A stretch of DNA of 64,000 bases, from positions 3,410,001 through 3,474,000 of the forward strand of contig NC_015554.1 of assembly GCF_000213655.1 (NCBI RefSeq). The letters run 5' to 3'. The notes beneath the pieces were generated by a model. The model was not told the origin of the DNA. It did not search any database and saw nothing but the letters and a program-made list of their open reading frames with translations. Source of the stretch: Alteromonas naphthalenivorans. GTDB taxonomy: Bacteria; Pseudomonadota; Gammaproteobacteria; Enterobacterales; Alteromonadaceae. The position numbers were made by a program, and so were the translations under genes. Shown one piece after another: positions 18,477-27,159 of this stretch. Position 1 is the first letter of the stretch; the number at the start of each line of letters is the position of its first letter.

Positions 18477-18641
18477 GATAATCTCTCCAGAGCAAAGTTC
18501 GTCGTTGCTCTTGTGTTAGTCGCTCTTGTGATAATAGCTATTGTAGTTGTCACGTTTATGCAAGATGCTTTGCTAGTAACATTGCCAGTGGCATTCTCGA
18601 TAGTAATCTGCGTAGCTTTCTTATCAGCCACGCGCTTGGTG

Positions 18642-21431
18642 TTAACTTTCACGAGCGACGTCTTCTACTGTGATAGCATGTTCGTTAATTAATGTTGCTA
18701 AAGCCGGTTTGCAAGAGCCGCAATTTGTGCCGCACTTTAACGTATCGCCCAATGCAGAAACTGATGAGCCCCCGTCTACTATTGCTTTGCTAATGGTTTT
18801 TTCCCTTACAGAAAAGCAGCTGCAAACCACTGGACCATTTAAAAATTCTTCGTCAATGTCACAACGTAAAAAGTTAGCCAGTTTTTCAGGGTTGAAACTT
18901 TGCGTTAATGCGCTATCTACCCATGAATTTGGTACATCATACTTTGGCTTCGTACTGGGGCTGTGCGCACCGAAAAACGCCATAAAACAAAACGAATCTT
19001 GATAAGTACAAATAAGCACTTGGCTGTCGGCGGTTTTGTGTTGATAGCACACCCACGTTTTAGGTAGTTTTTCTAGCAACCCTTTGATTACCGCTTGCGA
19101 TTCAAGTTGGCTGGCAATGGATACGCCCAGCCCATTATCGATTAAATATTTAGCCCAGTAGCCGTTATTACTTTCCACTACCTCGTTCAGCACCTTTACG
19201 ATATCCAATTCGCCATTTGCCACTTGAACGTCATCACTAATATAGAGCTTTCCGTAGCTTGAAAAGTTAAGGGGCGTAATCGATACCGCACCATGCTTAA
19301 GTTCTGGCTGCCCTGAAATAGGGTCGGTCGCTGGCGCATAAAGTTTTGCCAACTTACTGTGCGAACCCCACTCCCCAGACCAATGAATAGGAACGAATAC
19401 ATCGCCTTGGCGCTGACGTTTGTCAATTTGCACAGGGAAAATACAGGCTGTTTCGCCGCTCACTTTACTGCTAAGCGTGACATAGTCATTTGTTGAAACA
19501 CCCAATGCTTTTGCATCTTCGGGATGAACATAAACATTAGCGAGGTCAGTATGAGCATGGAGTACCGGCGCTTTGCCGGTTCGTGTCATGGTGTGCCACT
19601 GGTCGCGCATTCGCCCACTATTAAGTACAAAGGGGAATTCACTCGAGGTAACTTGAATAGGAAGAGAAAACTGTACGGCAACAAAATTTGCTTTGCCCGT
19701 CGGGGTAGAAAACACCTTGTTATGAAAAGGGCGAACAGCTGAAAGCGTTTTATCACTATTGATAGTCAGTGGCCATTGCACAGGCGCCATTGCATCATAT
19801 TGAGCCTGAGATTTGCCGGTTAAAGGGGCAAGATTGAGCAATCGCGCACCGTCATTTTTGTATGCTGTTAAACGGGCATGTTCATCAAATATTTCGCTCG
19901 GGTGAGAGTAGGAAAACCCGCTGGCAAAACCCATTTTATTGGCTACATCACACATAATTTGCCAATCATGTTTGGCTTCACCTGGAGGCGGCATGATGCC
20001 TCGTTGACGGGAAATTCTGCGCTCAGAATTGGTTACAGTACCGTCTTTTTCTGACCATCCTGTTGCAGGCAGTGCAATATCAGCAAAGGCAAGGGTATCG
20101 TTACTTTGTACAATATCTGATACCACCACCATGTCGCACTTTTTCAGCGCCGATTCAACTTGCTCCCGATAGGGCATACTCACCACAGGATTTGTGCCCA
20201 TTATCCACACAAACTTGATTTGCCCTGCATCCATAGCTGAAAACAAGTCTACCGCTTTTAATCCGCCGCACTCTGGCATAGCCGGAGACTGCCAAAACGC
20301 TTTTACATTTTCACGGTGCTCAGGGTTTTCAATATCACAGTGGGCCGCCAGCATATTGGCTAACCCCCCCACTTCTCTGCCCCCCATGGCATTTGGCTGA
20401 CCGGTTATAGAAAAAGGCCCACAACCTGGTTTGCCAATAAAATCCAATGCCAAGTGACAATTAATAATGGCGTTAGCTTTATCTACCCCAGCTGAAGATT
20501 GGTTAACCCCCATGGAATAGAATGTAACTGCAGTGTCAGCATTGATAAACCAATCATAAAAGGTGTTTAAATCCGCCTCATTTAAACCGCACAGACTAGC
20601 CACGTCTTTAGCATCAATAGTGTTAGCACTTGTGATGGCGTCATTTAACCCTTGGGTAAACTCACCAATCGCAGCTTCATCTATTGCCCCATTGTTGTGA
20701 GCAAATTGAAGTAACCCATTAAACAACGCAACGTCGCTGCCTGCTTTTAGCGGTAAATGTAAGTCTGCAATTGTGCAGGTCTCAGTTTCTCGCGGGTCAA
20801 TTACCACCACCTTCATATCAGGATTGCACAGCTTAGCCCTTTGAATGCGCTGGAATAATACGGGGTGTGCCCACGCGGTGTTGCTGCCTGTAAGCACCAA
20901 TAGTGAAGTACATTCTAAATCGGTGTAATCACAAGGCACCACATCCTCGCCAAACGCACGTTTATAACCTGCAACGGCAGAAGACATACAAAGCCGTGAA
21001 TTTGTGTCTATGTTGGCGCTGCCAATAAACCCTTTCATGAGCTTATTAGCAACATAATAATCTTCGGTCAGTAGTTGCCCTGACACATAAAACGCAACGG
21101 CATCCGGCCCATGTTCAGCAATAGTCTGAGTGATTTTATCAGCCACCGCGCGGGTAGCCGTGTCCCAATCTACCTTTGCACCTGCCATGGTTGGGTGAAG
21201 CAAACGGCCGCTAAGATCGTTTGTTTCGAGCAGGTTTGTGCCTTTTACACACAGACGACCATAATTGGCCGGATGCTCGGGCGTACCAGTAACCTTGTCC
21301 AGGGAGGTAATACGCCCGCTAACGTTGCAACTGATATCTACACCACAACCCACACCACAATAAGGACAGGTGGTTTGCTTTTGCCGTAGTAATGGTTCCA
21401 GCATAGTGGTTTTTGGTGTAGCCATATTCAT
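18642..21431 (-). CDS. nasA: Assimilatory nitrate reductase, catalytic subunit
   Basis: A 929-residue cytoplasmic molybdenum (bis-MGD) enzyme that reduces nitrate to nitrite. The N-terminal 4Fe-4S site is Cys22, Cys25, Cys29 and Cys61 (CPYCGVGC...RLCVKG). The molybdopterin oxidoreductase core follows (TNSRLCMSSAVAGYKRAFGED and TGQPNAMGGREVG blocks), then the dinucleotide-binding domain (about 590-720). The C-terminus holds a BFD-like 2Fe-2S domain (CSCFSVREKTI...CGTNCGSCKPAL), usual for NasA that takes electrons from a separate reductase or ferredoxin. No twin-Arg signal is present. It follows nirD by 43 bases. Confidence 0.93.
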   Translation of the reverse strand: MNMATPKTTMLEPLLRQKQTTCPYCGVGCGVDISCNVSGRITSLDKVTGTPEHPANYGRLCVKGTNLLETNDLSGRLLHPTMAGAKVDWDTATRAVADKITQTIAEHGPDAVAFYVSGQLLTEDYYVANKLMKGFIGSANIDTNSRLCMSSAVAGYKRAFGEDVVPCDYTDLECTSLLVLTGSNTAWAHPVLFQRIQRAKLCNPDMKVVVIDPRETETCTIADLHLPLKAGSDVALFNGLLQFAHNNGAIDEAAIGEFTQGLNDAITSANTIDAKDVASLCGLNEADLNTFYDWFINADTAVTFYSMGVNQSSAGVDKANAIINCHLALDFIGKPGCGPFSITGQPNAMGGREVGGLANMLAAHCDIENPEHRENVKAFWQSPAMPECGGLKAVDLFSAMDAGQIKFVWIMGTNPVVSMPYREQVESALKKCDMVVVSDIVQSNDTLAFADIALPATGWSEKDGTVTNSERRISRQRGIMPPPGEAKHDWQIMCDVANKMGFASGFSYSHPSEIFDEHARLTAYKNDGARLLNLAPLTGKSQAQYDAMAPVQWPLTINSDKTLSAVRPFHNKVFSTPTGKANFVAVQFSLPIQVTSSEFPFVLNSGRMRDQWHTMTRTGKAPVLHAHTDLANVYVHPEDAKALGVSTNDYVTLSSKVSGETACIFPVQIDKRQRQGDVFVPIHWSGEWGSHSKLAKLYAPATDPISGQPELKHGAVSITPLNFSSYGKLYISDDVQVANGELDIVKVLNEVVESNNGYWAKYLIDNGLGVSIASQLESQAVIKGLLEKLPKTWVCYQHKTADSQVLICTYQDSFCFMAFFGAHSPSTKPKYDVPNSWVDSALTQSFNPEKLANFLRCDIDEEFLNGPVVCSCFSVREKTISKAIVDGGSSVSALGDTLKCGTNCGSCKPALATLINEHAITVEDVARES

Positions 21432-21474
21432 GGATAAACTCTCTTAATAAACAAAAACAACATAGAAAAGTGGG

Positions 21475-21828
21475 TTAGACAGCAACGAGTATTCGCTCAC
21501 CTTCCACTTTCACATCATACGCCACTACGCTTACGTCATCACGTTCAATACACTTGCCTGTGGCCAACACGTAGTGCTCTTTATAAAGGGGCGATGCCAC
21601 CACGACATCATCAGCTATAGAACCTATAAGGCCGCGATATAGCACGTTTGCCTTACCGATAGGGTCCCAGTTGCTAATGGCGTAAAGGAATTGCTCACCA
21701 CCTCTCATCACACTAAACAGTGCCACTTGCTGACCTTCTACAAGTGCACAAACACCGCTGTTTGTTACCACTTCATCAATGCCACACACATCATGCCAAA
21801 GGGGCGCCACTTCTGTATTTGCTGTCAT
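21475..21828 (-). CDS. nirD: Nitrite reductase small subunit NirD
   Basis: A 117-residue Rieske-fold protein that forms the small subunit of NADH-dependent assimilatory nitrite reductase. It shows the family blocks YAISNWDPIGKANVLYRG and SPLYKEHYVLATGKCIE. The Cys-His ligands of a true Rieske cluster are absent, as is normal for NirD. It starts 14 bases after nirB and 43 bases before nasA, in the same transcription direction. Confidence 0.92.
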   Translation of the reverse strand: MTANTEVAPLWHDVCGIDEVVTNSGVCALVEGQQVALFSVMRGGEQFLYAISNWDPIGKANVLYRGLIGSIADDVVVASPLYKEHYVLATGKCIERDDVSVVAYDVKVEGERILVAV

Positions 21829-21842
21829 CAGTTTATTCCTTA

Positions 21843-24392
21843 TTAAATTACGTCAACCGCAATGAGGTTGTCGGCACCTTTAGATTTCTCTAATTCAGTG
21901 GCAGGCCTAACTTGACCTCGCTCAGAAACAAACTGAATGTTTGTGTCGGTGCCATCTGTGTTAACGAATTGACGGAAACGTTTACGCGAGGCTTCGCTTT
22001 CAAGCGTGGTTTTCCACTCACACTGATAAGCACCAACCACGGTTTCCATTTGGGCTTCTAAATCAGCGTTAATATTTAGCGAGTCATTCATGACAACATC
22101 TTGCAGGTAAGCTAAGCCCCCTTCTAAGTTGTCCATCCATACCGATGTACGCTGAAGTCTATCGGCGGTGCGTACATAAAACATCAATACGCGGTCGATG
22201 TACTTAACCAGTGTTTCTGTATCTAAATCGGTAGCGAATAAATCGGCATGGCGAGGCTTCATACCGCCGTTTCCGCACACATATAAATTCCAGCCATTTT
22301 CGGTGGCAATAACACCAATATCTTTACTTTGAGCTTCTGCACATTCCCGCGTACAGCCGGACACGCCAAATTTAATCTTGTGCGGAGCACGTAAGCCCTT
22401 ATAACGGTTCTCTAAATCGATGGCGGTTTTCACCGAATCTTGAACGCCGTAGCGACACCAAGTGCTGCCCACACAAGACTTCACCGTACGAAGGGCTTTA
22501 GCGTATGCATGCCCTGTTTCAAAGCCGCCTTTGACAAGGGCTTCCCAAATATCAGGAAGTTGATCGACCCGTGCGCCAAACAAATCAATACGCTGACCGC
22601 CAGTGATTTTGGTATACAGGCTGTATTTCTTGGCAACTTCGCCTAATAAAATTAGCTTTTCTGGCGTAATTTCTCCCCCCGCCACGCGAGGAACCACAGA
22701 GTAAGTGCCATCTTTTTGCATGTTTCCAAGATAGATATCGTTGGTATCTTGAAGAGGTAAATGCTCTTGTTTAAGTACGTAATCGTTATACACAGACGCT
22801 AAAATAGAGCCTGCTGCTGGCTTACATATTTCACAACCAAGACCGGTACCATGCTTGTCGAGCAATTCATCAAAAGAGGTGATGCCGTTCACTTTTACAA
22901 TATGGAATAGTTCTTGGCGGGTATGGTTGAAATGTTCACATATGGCTTTTGAGACTTCGACACCGCGCTTTTCAAGCTCGCTATCAACCACGTTTTTAAG
23001 CAGAGCAGTACATCCACCACAACCCGTGCTGGCTTTTGTACAGCTTTTTACGTCGCTAAGGCTGCAGCAGCCTTCGTCGATAGCCGATACAATGTCGCTT
23101 TTGGCCACGTTGTGACAAGAGCAAATTGTGGCGGTATCTGGCAGTGCATCAGCCCCTAATGCTGGCGCAGCCCCTGCACTTGGCAAAATAAGAGTTTCAG
23201 GATTTTCCGGCAAATCAATGCCGTTTAAGGCGTATTGCAACAAGGTGTCGTAGTCACTCGTATCACCCACTAACACGGCACCCAACACTTTTTGTTGGCT
23301 TTCATCTACCACCAACTTCTTGTACACGCCTTCTGGCTGATTAAAGTAGGTGTAGCTTTGTGCGCCAGTGGTACGCTCATGCGCGTCACCAATAGAGCCC
23401 ACTTCCACGCCCATCAACTTAAGCTTTGTGCTCATGTCGGCGCCAGTGAATACGGTATCACCACCTGTTAGTGCGCTTACTGCGGCACGAGCCATGGTGT
23501 AACCTGGTGCAACCAAACCAAATATGCGGTTTTGCCACAGTGCACATTCGCCCACGGCGAAAATATCAGGGTCGGACGTTAAACAATTATCATCAACCAC
23601 AATGCCGCCACGTTCACCAAGGGCTAGCATGGATTTTCTGGCGAGTTGATCTGATGGGCGAATACCCGCTGAAAACAGCACCATATCGGTTTCAAGAAAA
23701 GTACCGTCGGCAAATACCATGCGATAGCGTGATTGCTCACCGGCTTCGATAACCTGTGTTGCTTTCTGGGTATGTACGGTTACCCCTAACGATTCAATTT
23801 TACTGCGAAGTACGTCACCGCCGGTTTCGTCTAACTGCACAGCCATAAGCTGAGGCGCAAATTCCACCACGTGGGTTTCAAGGCCTGCTTCTTTTAACGC
23901 GTTTGCCGCTTCAAGCCCTAATAAACCGCCACCCACTACCACACCCACTTTGCTTTCGCGGGCAGAGTTCTCAATCGCAATCAGGTCATCAATAGTGCGA
24001 TACACTAAACAGTGCTCTTGGTCGTTTCCTGGGATAGGCGGAACGAATGGGTAAGAGCCAGTGGCCAGTACCAACTTATCGTAAGGAAATACCTGACCAT
24101 CTTCCGTTAACGCCTTTTTCTCGTCGCGCAGCAAGTCAGTCACTATGGCGTTTGTCACCACATTAACGCCCCACTCACGATATACATCAGCGGTTGTTAG
24201 GGCTAAGTCATCTGCGCTAGCACCACTAAAGTAAGAGGACAAATGTACTCTATCGTAGGCCAGTCTCGACTCACCGCACAGTACGGTGATGTCAACGTTA
24301 TCGCTGCTTTGATGAAGCTGTTCAACAAAATGGTGCCCTACCATTCCGTTTCCAACGACGAGAATTCGCGTTTTAGATGCCAAAGATGTCAT
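21843..24392 (-). CDS. nirB: Nitrite reductase large subunit NirB
   Basis: An 849-residue cytosolic enzyme that reduces nitrite to ammonium with NADH. It contains an FAD/NAD(P) oxidoreductase region (about 8-300, opening RILVVGNGMVGHHFVEQL), a BFD-like 2Fe-2S domain (CSCHNVAKSDI...CTKASTGCGGC, about 418-465) and nitrite/sulfite reductase halves. The 4Fe-4S-siroheme site is CVGSTWCRYG with SGCTRECAEA. Length matches enteric NirB. AAGGGGAGAG precedes ATG 24392. A terminator and ANTAR-type hairpins lie just upstream, so NasR control is expected. First gene of nirB-nirD-nasA-cobA-trpD2-like. Confidence 0.94.
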   Translation of the reverse strand: MTSLASKTRILVVGNGMVGHHFVEQLHQSSDNVDITVLCGESRLAYDRVHLSSYFSGASADDLALTTADVYREWGVNVVTNAIVTDLLRDEKKALTEDGQVFPYDKLVLATGSYPFVPPIPGNDQEHCLVYRTIDDLIAIENSARESKVGVVVGGGLLGLEAANALKEAGLETHVVEFAPQLMAVQLDETGGDVLRSKIESLGVTVHTQKATQVIEAGEQSRYRMVFADGTFLETDMVLFSAGIRPSDQLARKSMLALGERGGIVVDDNCLTSDPDIFAVGECALWQNRIFGLVAPGYTMARAAVSALTGGDTVFTGADMSTKLKLMGVEVGSIGDAHERTTGAQSYTYFNQPEGVYKKLVVDESQQKVLGAVLVGDTSDYDTLLQYALNGIDLPENPETLILPSAGAAPALGADALPDTATICSCHNVAKSDIVSAIDEGCCSLSDVKSCTKASTGCGGCTALLKNVVDSELEKRGVEVSKAICEHFNHTRQELFHIVKVNGITSFDELLDKHGTGLGCEICKPAAGSILASVYNDYVLKQEHLPLQDTNDIYLGNMQKDGTYSVVPRVAGGEITPEKLILLGEVAKKYSLYTKITGGQRIDLFGARVDQLPDIWEALVKGGFETGHAYAKALRTVKSCVGSTWCRYGVQDSVKTAIDLENRYKGLRAPHKIKFGVSGCTRECAEAQSKDIGVIATENGWNLYVCGNGGMKPRHADLFATDLDTETLVKYIDRVLMFYVRTADRLQRTSVWMDNLEGGLAYLQDVVMNDSLNINADLEAQMETVVGAYQCEWKTTLESEASRKRFRQFVNTDGTDTNIQFVSERGQVRPATELEKSKGADNLIAVDVI

Positions 24393-24486
24393 GGTCTCTC
24401 CCCTTTATTCGGGACAAAAAAAAGCCCGCACCAACTTTCGTTGTTGCGGGCTTCGTTGCCTATCAAGCGCTACGAGTGATCATAGC
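24393..24486 (-). promoter_or_regulatory. nirB leader RNA with ANTAR-type (NasR) target hairpins
   Basis: Read on the minus strand, P1 (24469-24486) is GCTATG, loop ATCACT, CGTAGC: a 6-bp stem and 6-base loop with A at position 1 but A, not G, at position 4. After an 8-base linker, P2 (24449-24460) is GGC, loop AACGAA, GCC, with A1 and G4. P2 shares 24449-24453 with the left arm of the terminator, so only one of the two can form. The layout and P2 loop match the nrtA leader and the known ANTAR two-hairpin motif. The P2 stem is only 3 bp, so fold evidence rests on the repeat in two leaders. Confidence 0.75.
24416..24453 (-). terminator. Attenuating terminator in the nirB leader
   Basis: On the minus strand AAGCCCGCA pairs with TGCGGGCTT around an inner CAAC/GTTG arm, followed by eight T. 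It lies 24 bases before the nirB start codon. Confidence 0.92.
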
Positions 24487-24552
24487 TATCAAATTTTTAT
24501 GAGCTAGGTTGCTCTAAACATACACACACAATTTTTCACACAAAAAAGTATA

Positions 24553-24568
24553 TCCAATATTAGTGCCA
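24553..24568 (-). promoter_or_regulatory. Sigma-54-type promoter of nirB
   Basis: The minus strand reads TGGCAC, five bases (taata), TTGGA. The -24 element is exact and the -12 element has GG in place of GC. A start near 24542 gives a leader of about 150 bases holding both hairpins. It lies in the 343-base gap between sulP and nirB. Confidence 0.6.
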
Positions 24569-24632
24569 TGTCATTACTAGCCTGTTTTATATAGATTTAT
24601 TCAAAAAACAGGCTTTTCGAACCACCTTAATT

Positions 24633-24670
24633 TGCACCAAACAAAAGCATTTGCGATTTCATTTGGTGCA
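24633..24670. promoter_or_regulatory. Candidate NtrC enhancer sites upstream of nirB
   Basis: An inverted repeat TGCACCAAA (24633-24641) and TTTGGTGCA (24662-24670) sits about 90-130 bases before the predicted nirB start. TGCACC/GGTGCA are NtrC half-sites, but these two are 26 bases apart rather than 5, so each may be part of a separate weak site. Confidence 0.4.
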
Positions 24671-24735
24671 TCTAAGCGCTCTCTCGTATTGGTAATCTGC
24701 CTCAGTAGCGACACCAAGGCAATAACCAGCAGCGG

Positions 24736-26301
24736 TTAAGCTAGCTTATCGGTAGCAACCCGGTAACGTGGATCTTCATTCACGTTAATTTCTACGAACT
24801 TATCAGCTTTACGCAATAAGTTGCGACACTCATCACTAATATGACGAATATGCAGTTTCTTACCTTGTTGTTCGTATTTATCAGCTAACGTATCTAAGGC
24901 ATCTATACCCGATGAGTCCCAAATTCGCGATTCTTTAAAGTCGATAACCACATGCTCTGGGTCATTGGCAATATCAAATAAGTCTTTGAAATGACTAACA
25001 GAGCCGAAGAACAGTGGCCCTTCTAAATCATAGACTTTCCAATCATCACTATCGATGTGACTTTTAACCTCAATATGGCGTGCATGCTTCCATGCAAATA
25101 CCAAGGCAGAAACGATAACACCCACCACTACTGCAATCGCTAGGTCAGCTATAACCGTTACCGCGGTAACTAAAAACAGAACAAAAGCGTCTTCTTTGTT
25201 TACACCACGAATAATGCGGAACGATGCCCATTCAAAGGTAGCGATAACCACCACGAACATTACGCCAACTAACGCGGCTAGCGGGATCATTTCAATCAAT
25301 GGTGCAGCGAAAAGGATAAAGGCAAGAAGTACCAAAGCAGCAGTAATTCCTGATAAACGACCACGACCACCAGAGTTAATGTTGATCATGCTTTGTCCAA
25401 TCATGGCACAACCGCCCATGCCGCCGAAAAAGCCATTCACTGTGTTCGCCACGCCCTGACCAACACATTCTTTGTTGCCACGACCGCGGGTATCTGTCAT
25501 TTCATCAATAAGTGATAAAGTCAGTAATGACTCAATCAAACCAACCAAACATAAAATGATTGAAGTAGGCAGAACAATCATCACTGTTTCCCAGGTAAAT
25601 GGCACCATAGGGATAGCAAATGTAGGCAACTCACCGGCAAGTGTAGCAGTGGCTTTTTGCGCTTCAGGTAATAAATCACGCACGAAATCGATTACTGTAC
25701 GCGCTTCTAAATCAAGACCGTGTACCATAGCCGTTACCGTAACAATAGCCACCAAAGACGCCGGTACCGCTGTGGTTAACTTAGGCAGTAAGTAGATAAT
25801 CGCCATGGTCAGTGCAACCAATCCAAGCATCCAGTACAACATGGTTCCTTGCATCCACTCCAGCTGCCCAAACGCATTAACCACTTTAAATTGCCCTAGT
25901 TGAGCAAGGAAAATAACAATCGCTAGGCCGTTTACAAACCCGAGCATAACAGGGTAAGGCACCAATCGGATAAACTTACCAAGCTTGAATATACCGCAGA
26001 GTATTTGCAGTAGACCGGCTAAAATAACAGCGGCAAACAGATATTGAACACCATGCTGTGCTACTAGAGCCACCATGACCACGGCCATCGCACCTGTCGC
26101 ACCAGAAATCATTCCTGGACGTCCACCAATGGCCGACGTAATAAGTCCCATCATAAAGGCGGCATACAACCCAATCATGGGCTCAACACCAGCAACAAAT
26201 GCAAAAGCAACCGCTTCTGGTACCAGTGCAAGTGCAACGGTAATACCAGAAAGCACGTCATTTTTTACATTACTATCTCGATTAGTAATTAAATCAAACA
26301 T
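24736..26301 (-). CDS. SulP family inorganic anion transporter
   Basis: A 521-residue inner membrane transporter with about 11-12 hydrophobic segments (residues 15-405) and a C-terminal STAS domain (about 415-505, with [22 protein letters not shown]). SulP proteins carry sulfate, bicarbonate or other anions, usually with Na+ or H+. It lies upstream of nirB in the same direction but is separated by a sigma-54-type promoter and leader, so it is a distinct unit. Nothing in the sequence fixes the anion. Nitrate-linked, bicarbonate and sulfate transport are all possible. Confidence 0.85.
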   Translation of the reverse strand: MFDLITNRDSNVKNDVLSGITVALALVPEAVAFAFVAGVEPMIGLYAAFMMGLITSAIGGRPGMISGATGAMAVVMVALVAQHGVQYLFAAVILAGLLQILCGIFKLGKFIRLVPYPVMLGFVNGLAIVIFLAQLGQFKVVNAFGQLEWMQGTMLYWMLGLVALTMAIIYLLPKLTTAVPASLVAIVTVTAMVHGLDLEARTVIDFVRDLLPEAQKATATLAGELPTFAIPMVPFTWETVMIVLPTSIILCLVGLIESLLTLSLIDEMTDTRGRGNKECVGQGVANTVNGFFGGMGGCAMIGQSMININSGGRGRLSGITAALVLLAFILFAAPLIEMIPLAALVGVMFVVVIATFEWASFRIIRGVNKEDAFVLFLVTAVTVIADLAIAVVVGVIVSALVFAWKHARHIEVKSHIDSDDWKVYDLEGPLFFGSVSHFKDLFDIANDPEHVVIDFKESRIWDSSGIDALDTLADKYEQQGKKLHIRHISDECRNLLRKADKFVEINVNEDPRYRVATDKLA

Positions 26302-26627
26302 GTTTTCTCAGGAGTCTAGAGGTTTTAGGGGGCGTGCGTTAACAGTACAGCTGTGAATACTGTAGATCACTGTCATGCACAAATTTTGTGTGCGATTCTA
26401 CCACCATTGATGCTTAAAATCTTTTAATAGAATGTTAATCGTACAGCGGATTTTAAGCTGACAAGGCTGGCTTTCCATGGCATCGTAATAAGCTTAGTTT
26501 TTCCTAACAATTGATTCGTCGTTTATTGTCATTGGCGCTCTCAATTGTATTCACACTAATTTTTTCAATCTAGGTTACTGATACTTTTGGCAACGAGGTG
26601 TATTTAACCAACCAATAAGGAGTGGAA
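26302..26627. other. Intergenic gap between sulP and the small membrane protein
   Basis: No gene is visible in about 325 bases. It must hold the divergent promoters of sulP (minus) and the small membrane gene (plus). Two inverted repeats near the sulP start could be operators: ACAGTA/TACTGT at 26342-26363 and GCACA/TGTGC at 26377-26393. No regulator can be named. Confidence 0.4.
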
Positions 26628-26912
26628 GTGGTCCCTTATTTACTCACTATTTTATGCGTGCTAGTGGCAGGCGCTATTCATTGGGCATTTCCAAAAACCT
26701 TTTGGAAATCTACGTTAATGTCTACTGCAGTCATTTTGCTATTTTCTATTGCCGCATTATTTATCTTCAAAGCATCTGGCATGCTAATGACGGAAGCCGG
26801 AGAAGACCCTGACTTTTCAGGCAAATTATTGATGATTACTGCGTTGATGTCTTTTTTCGGGCTTCTTATTTCTATTTTTGTCGGCTGGTTTCTTCGAGTT
26901 GTAAGGGCGTAA
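26628..26912 (+). CDS. Small three-segment membrane protein, unassigned
   Basis: A protein of about 94 residues that I do not recognise. Three hydrophobic segments (about 3-20, 29-49 and 65-88) make it an inner membrane protein. I chose GTG 26628 because AAGGAG at 26617-26622 lies 5 bases before it and would touch the alternative GTG at 26622. It lies between sulP and nasR and is followed by a hairpin at 26930-26961. Whether it has any role in nitrate use is unknown. Confidence 0.55.
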   Translation: MVPYLLTILCVLVAGAIHWAFPKTFWKSTLMSTAVILLFSIAALFIFKASGMLMTEAGEDPDFSGKLLMITALMSFFGLLISIFVGWFLRVVRA

Positions 26913-26929
26913 TAGCAAATATTGAAGTA

Positions 26930-26961
26930 GGTGCAAGTTTAAGCCCCTCTTAACTTGCACC
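26930..26961. terminator. Perfect 10-bp hairpin between the small membrane gene and nasR
   Basis: GGTGCAAGTT pairs with AACTTGCACC around a 12-base loop, starting 18 bases after the stop codon. No T run follows, so it may be a weak terminator. Its right arm overlaps a candidate NtrC site. Confidence 0.45.
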
Positions 26962-26972
26962 GTTATTGAGCA
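26956..26972 (+). promoter_or_regulatory. Candidate NtrC site upstream of nasR
   Basis: TGCACC, five bases (gttat), TGAGCA: the left half is exact and the right half matches GGTGCA at 4 of 6. It lies about 155-170 bases before the predicted nasR start, a usual enhancer distance. Confidence 0.4.
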
Positions 26973-27101
26973 TAGACCGCGGTACGCGCAATAACGGCTA
27001 TAGATGTCTGCTCAAAAAAACACCTTCACCATCGCCCCATAAAAATAAATAAGCAAATAAAAACAAACACTTAAATAAACATATTAAAGAGTGATACGTT
27101 C

Positions 27102-27117
27102 AGGCATACGCATTGCT
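27102..27117 (+). promoter_or_regulatory. Sigma-54-type promoter of nasR
   Basis: AGGCAT, five bases (acgca), TTGCT: the -12 element is exact and the -24 element has GGCAT in place of GGCAC. The start would be near 27128, about 30 bases before ATG 27160. Confidence 0.5.
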
Positions 27118-27159
27118 TTTATAAAGTATTCCTTAAGTTCGCTAATTCCATAACGTATC

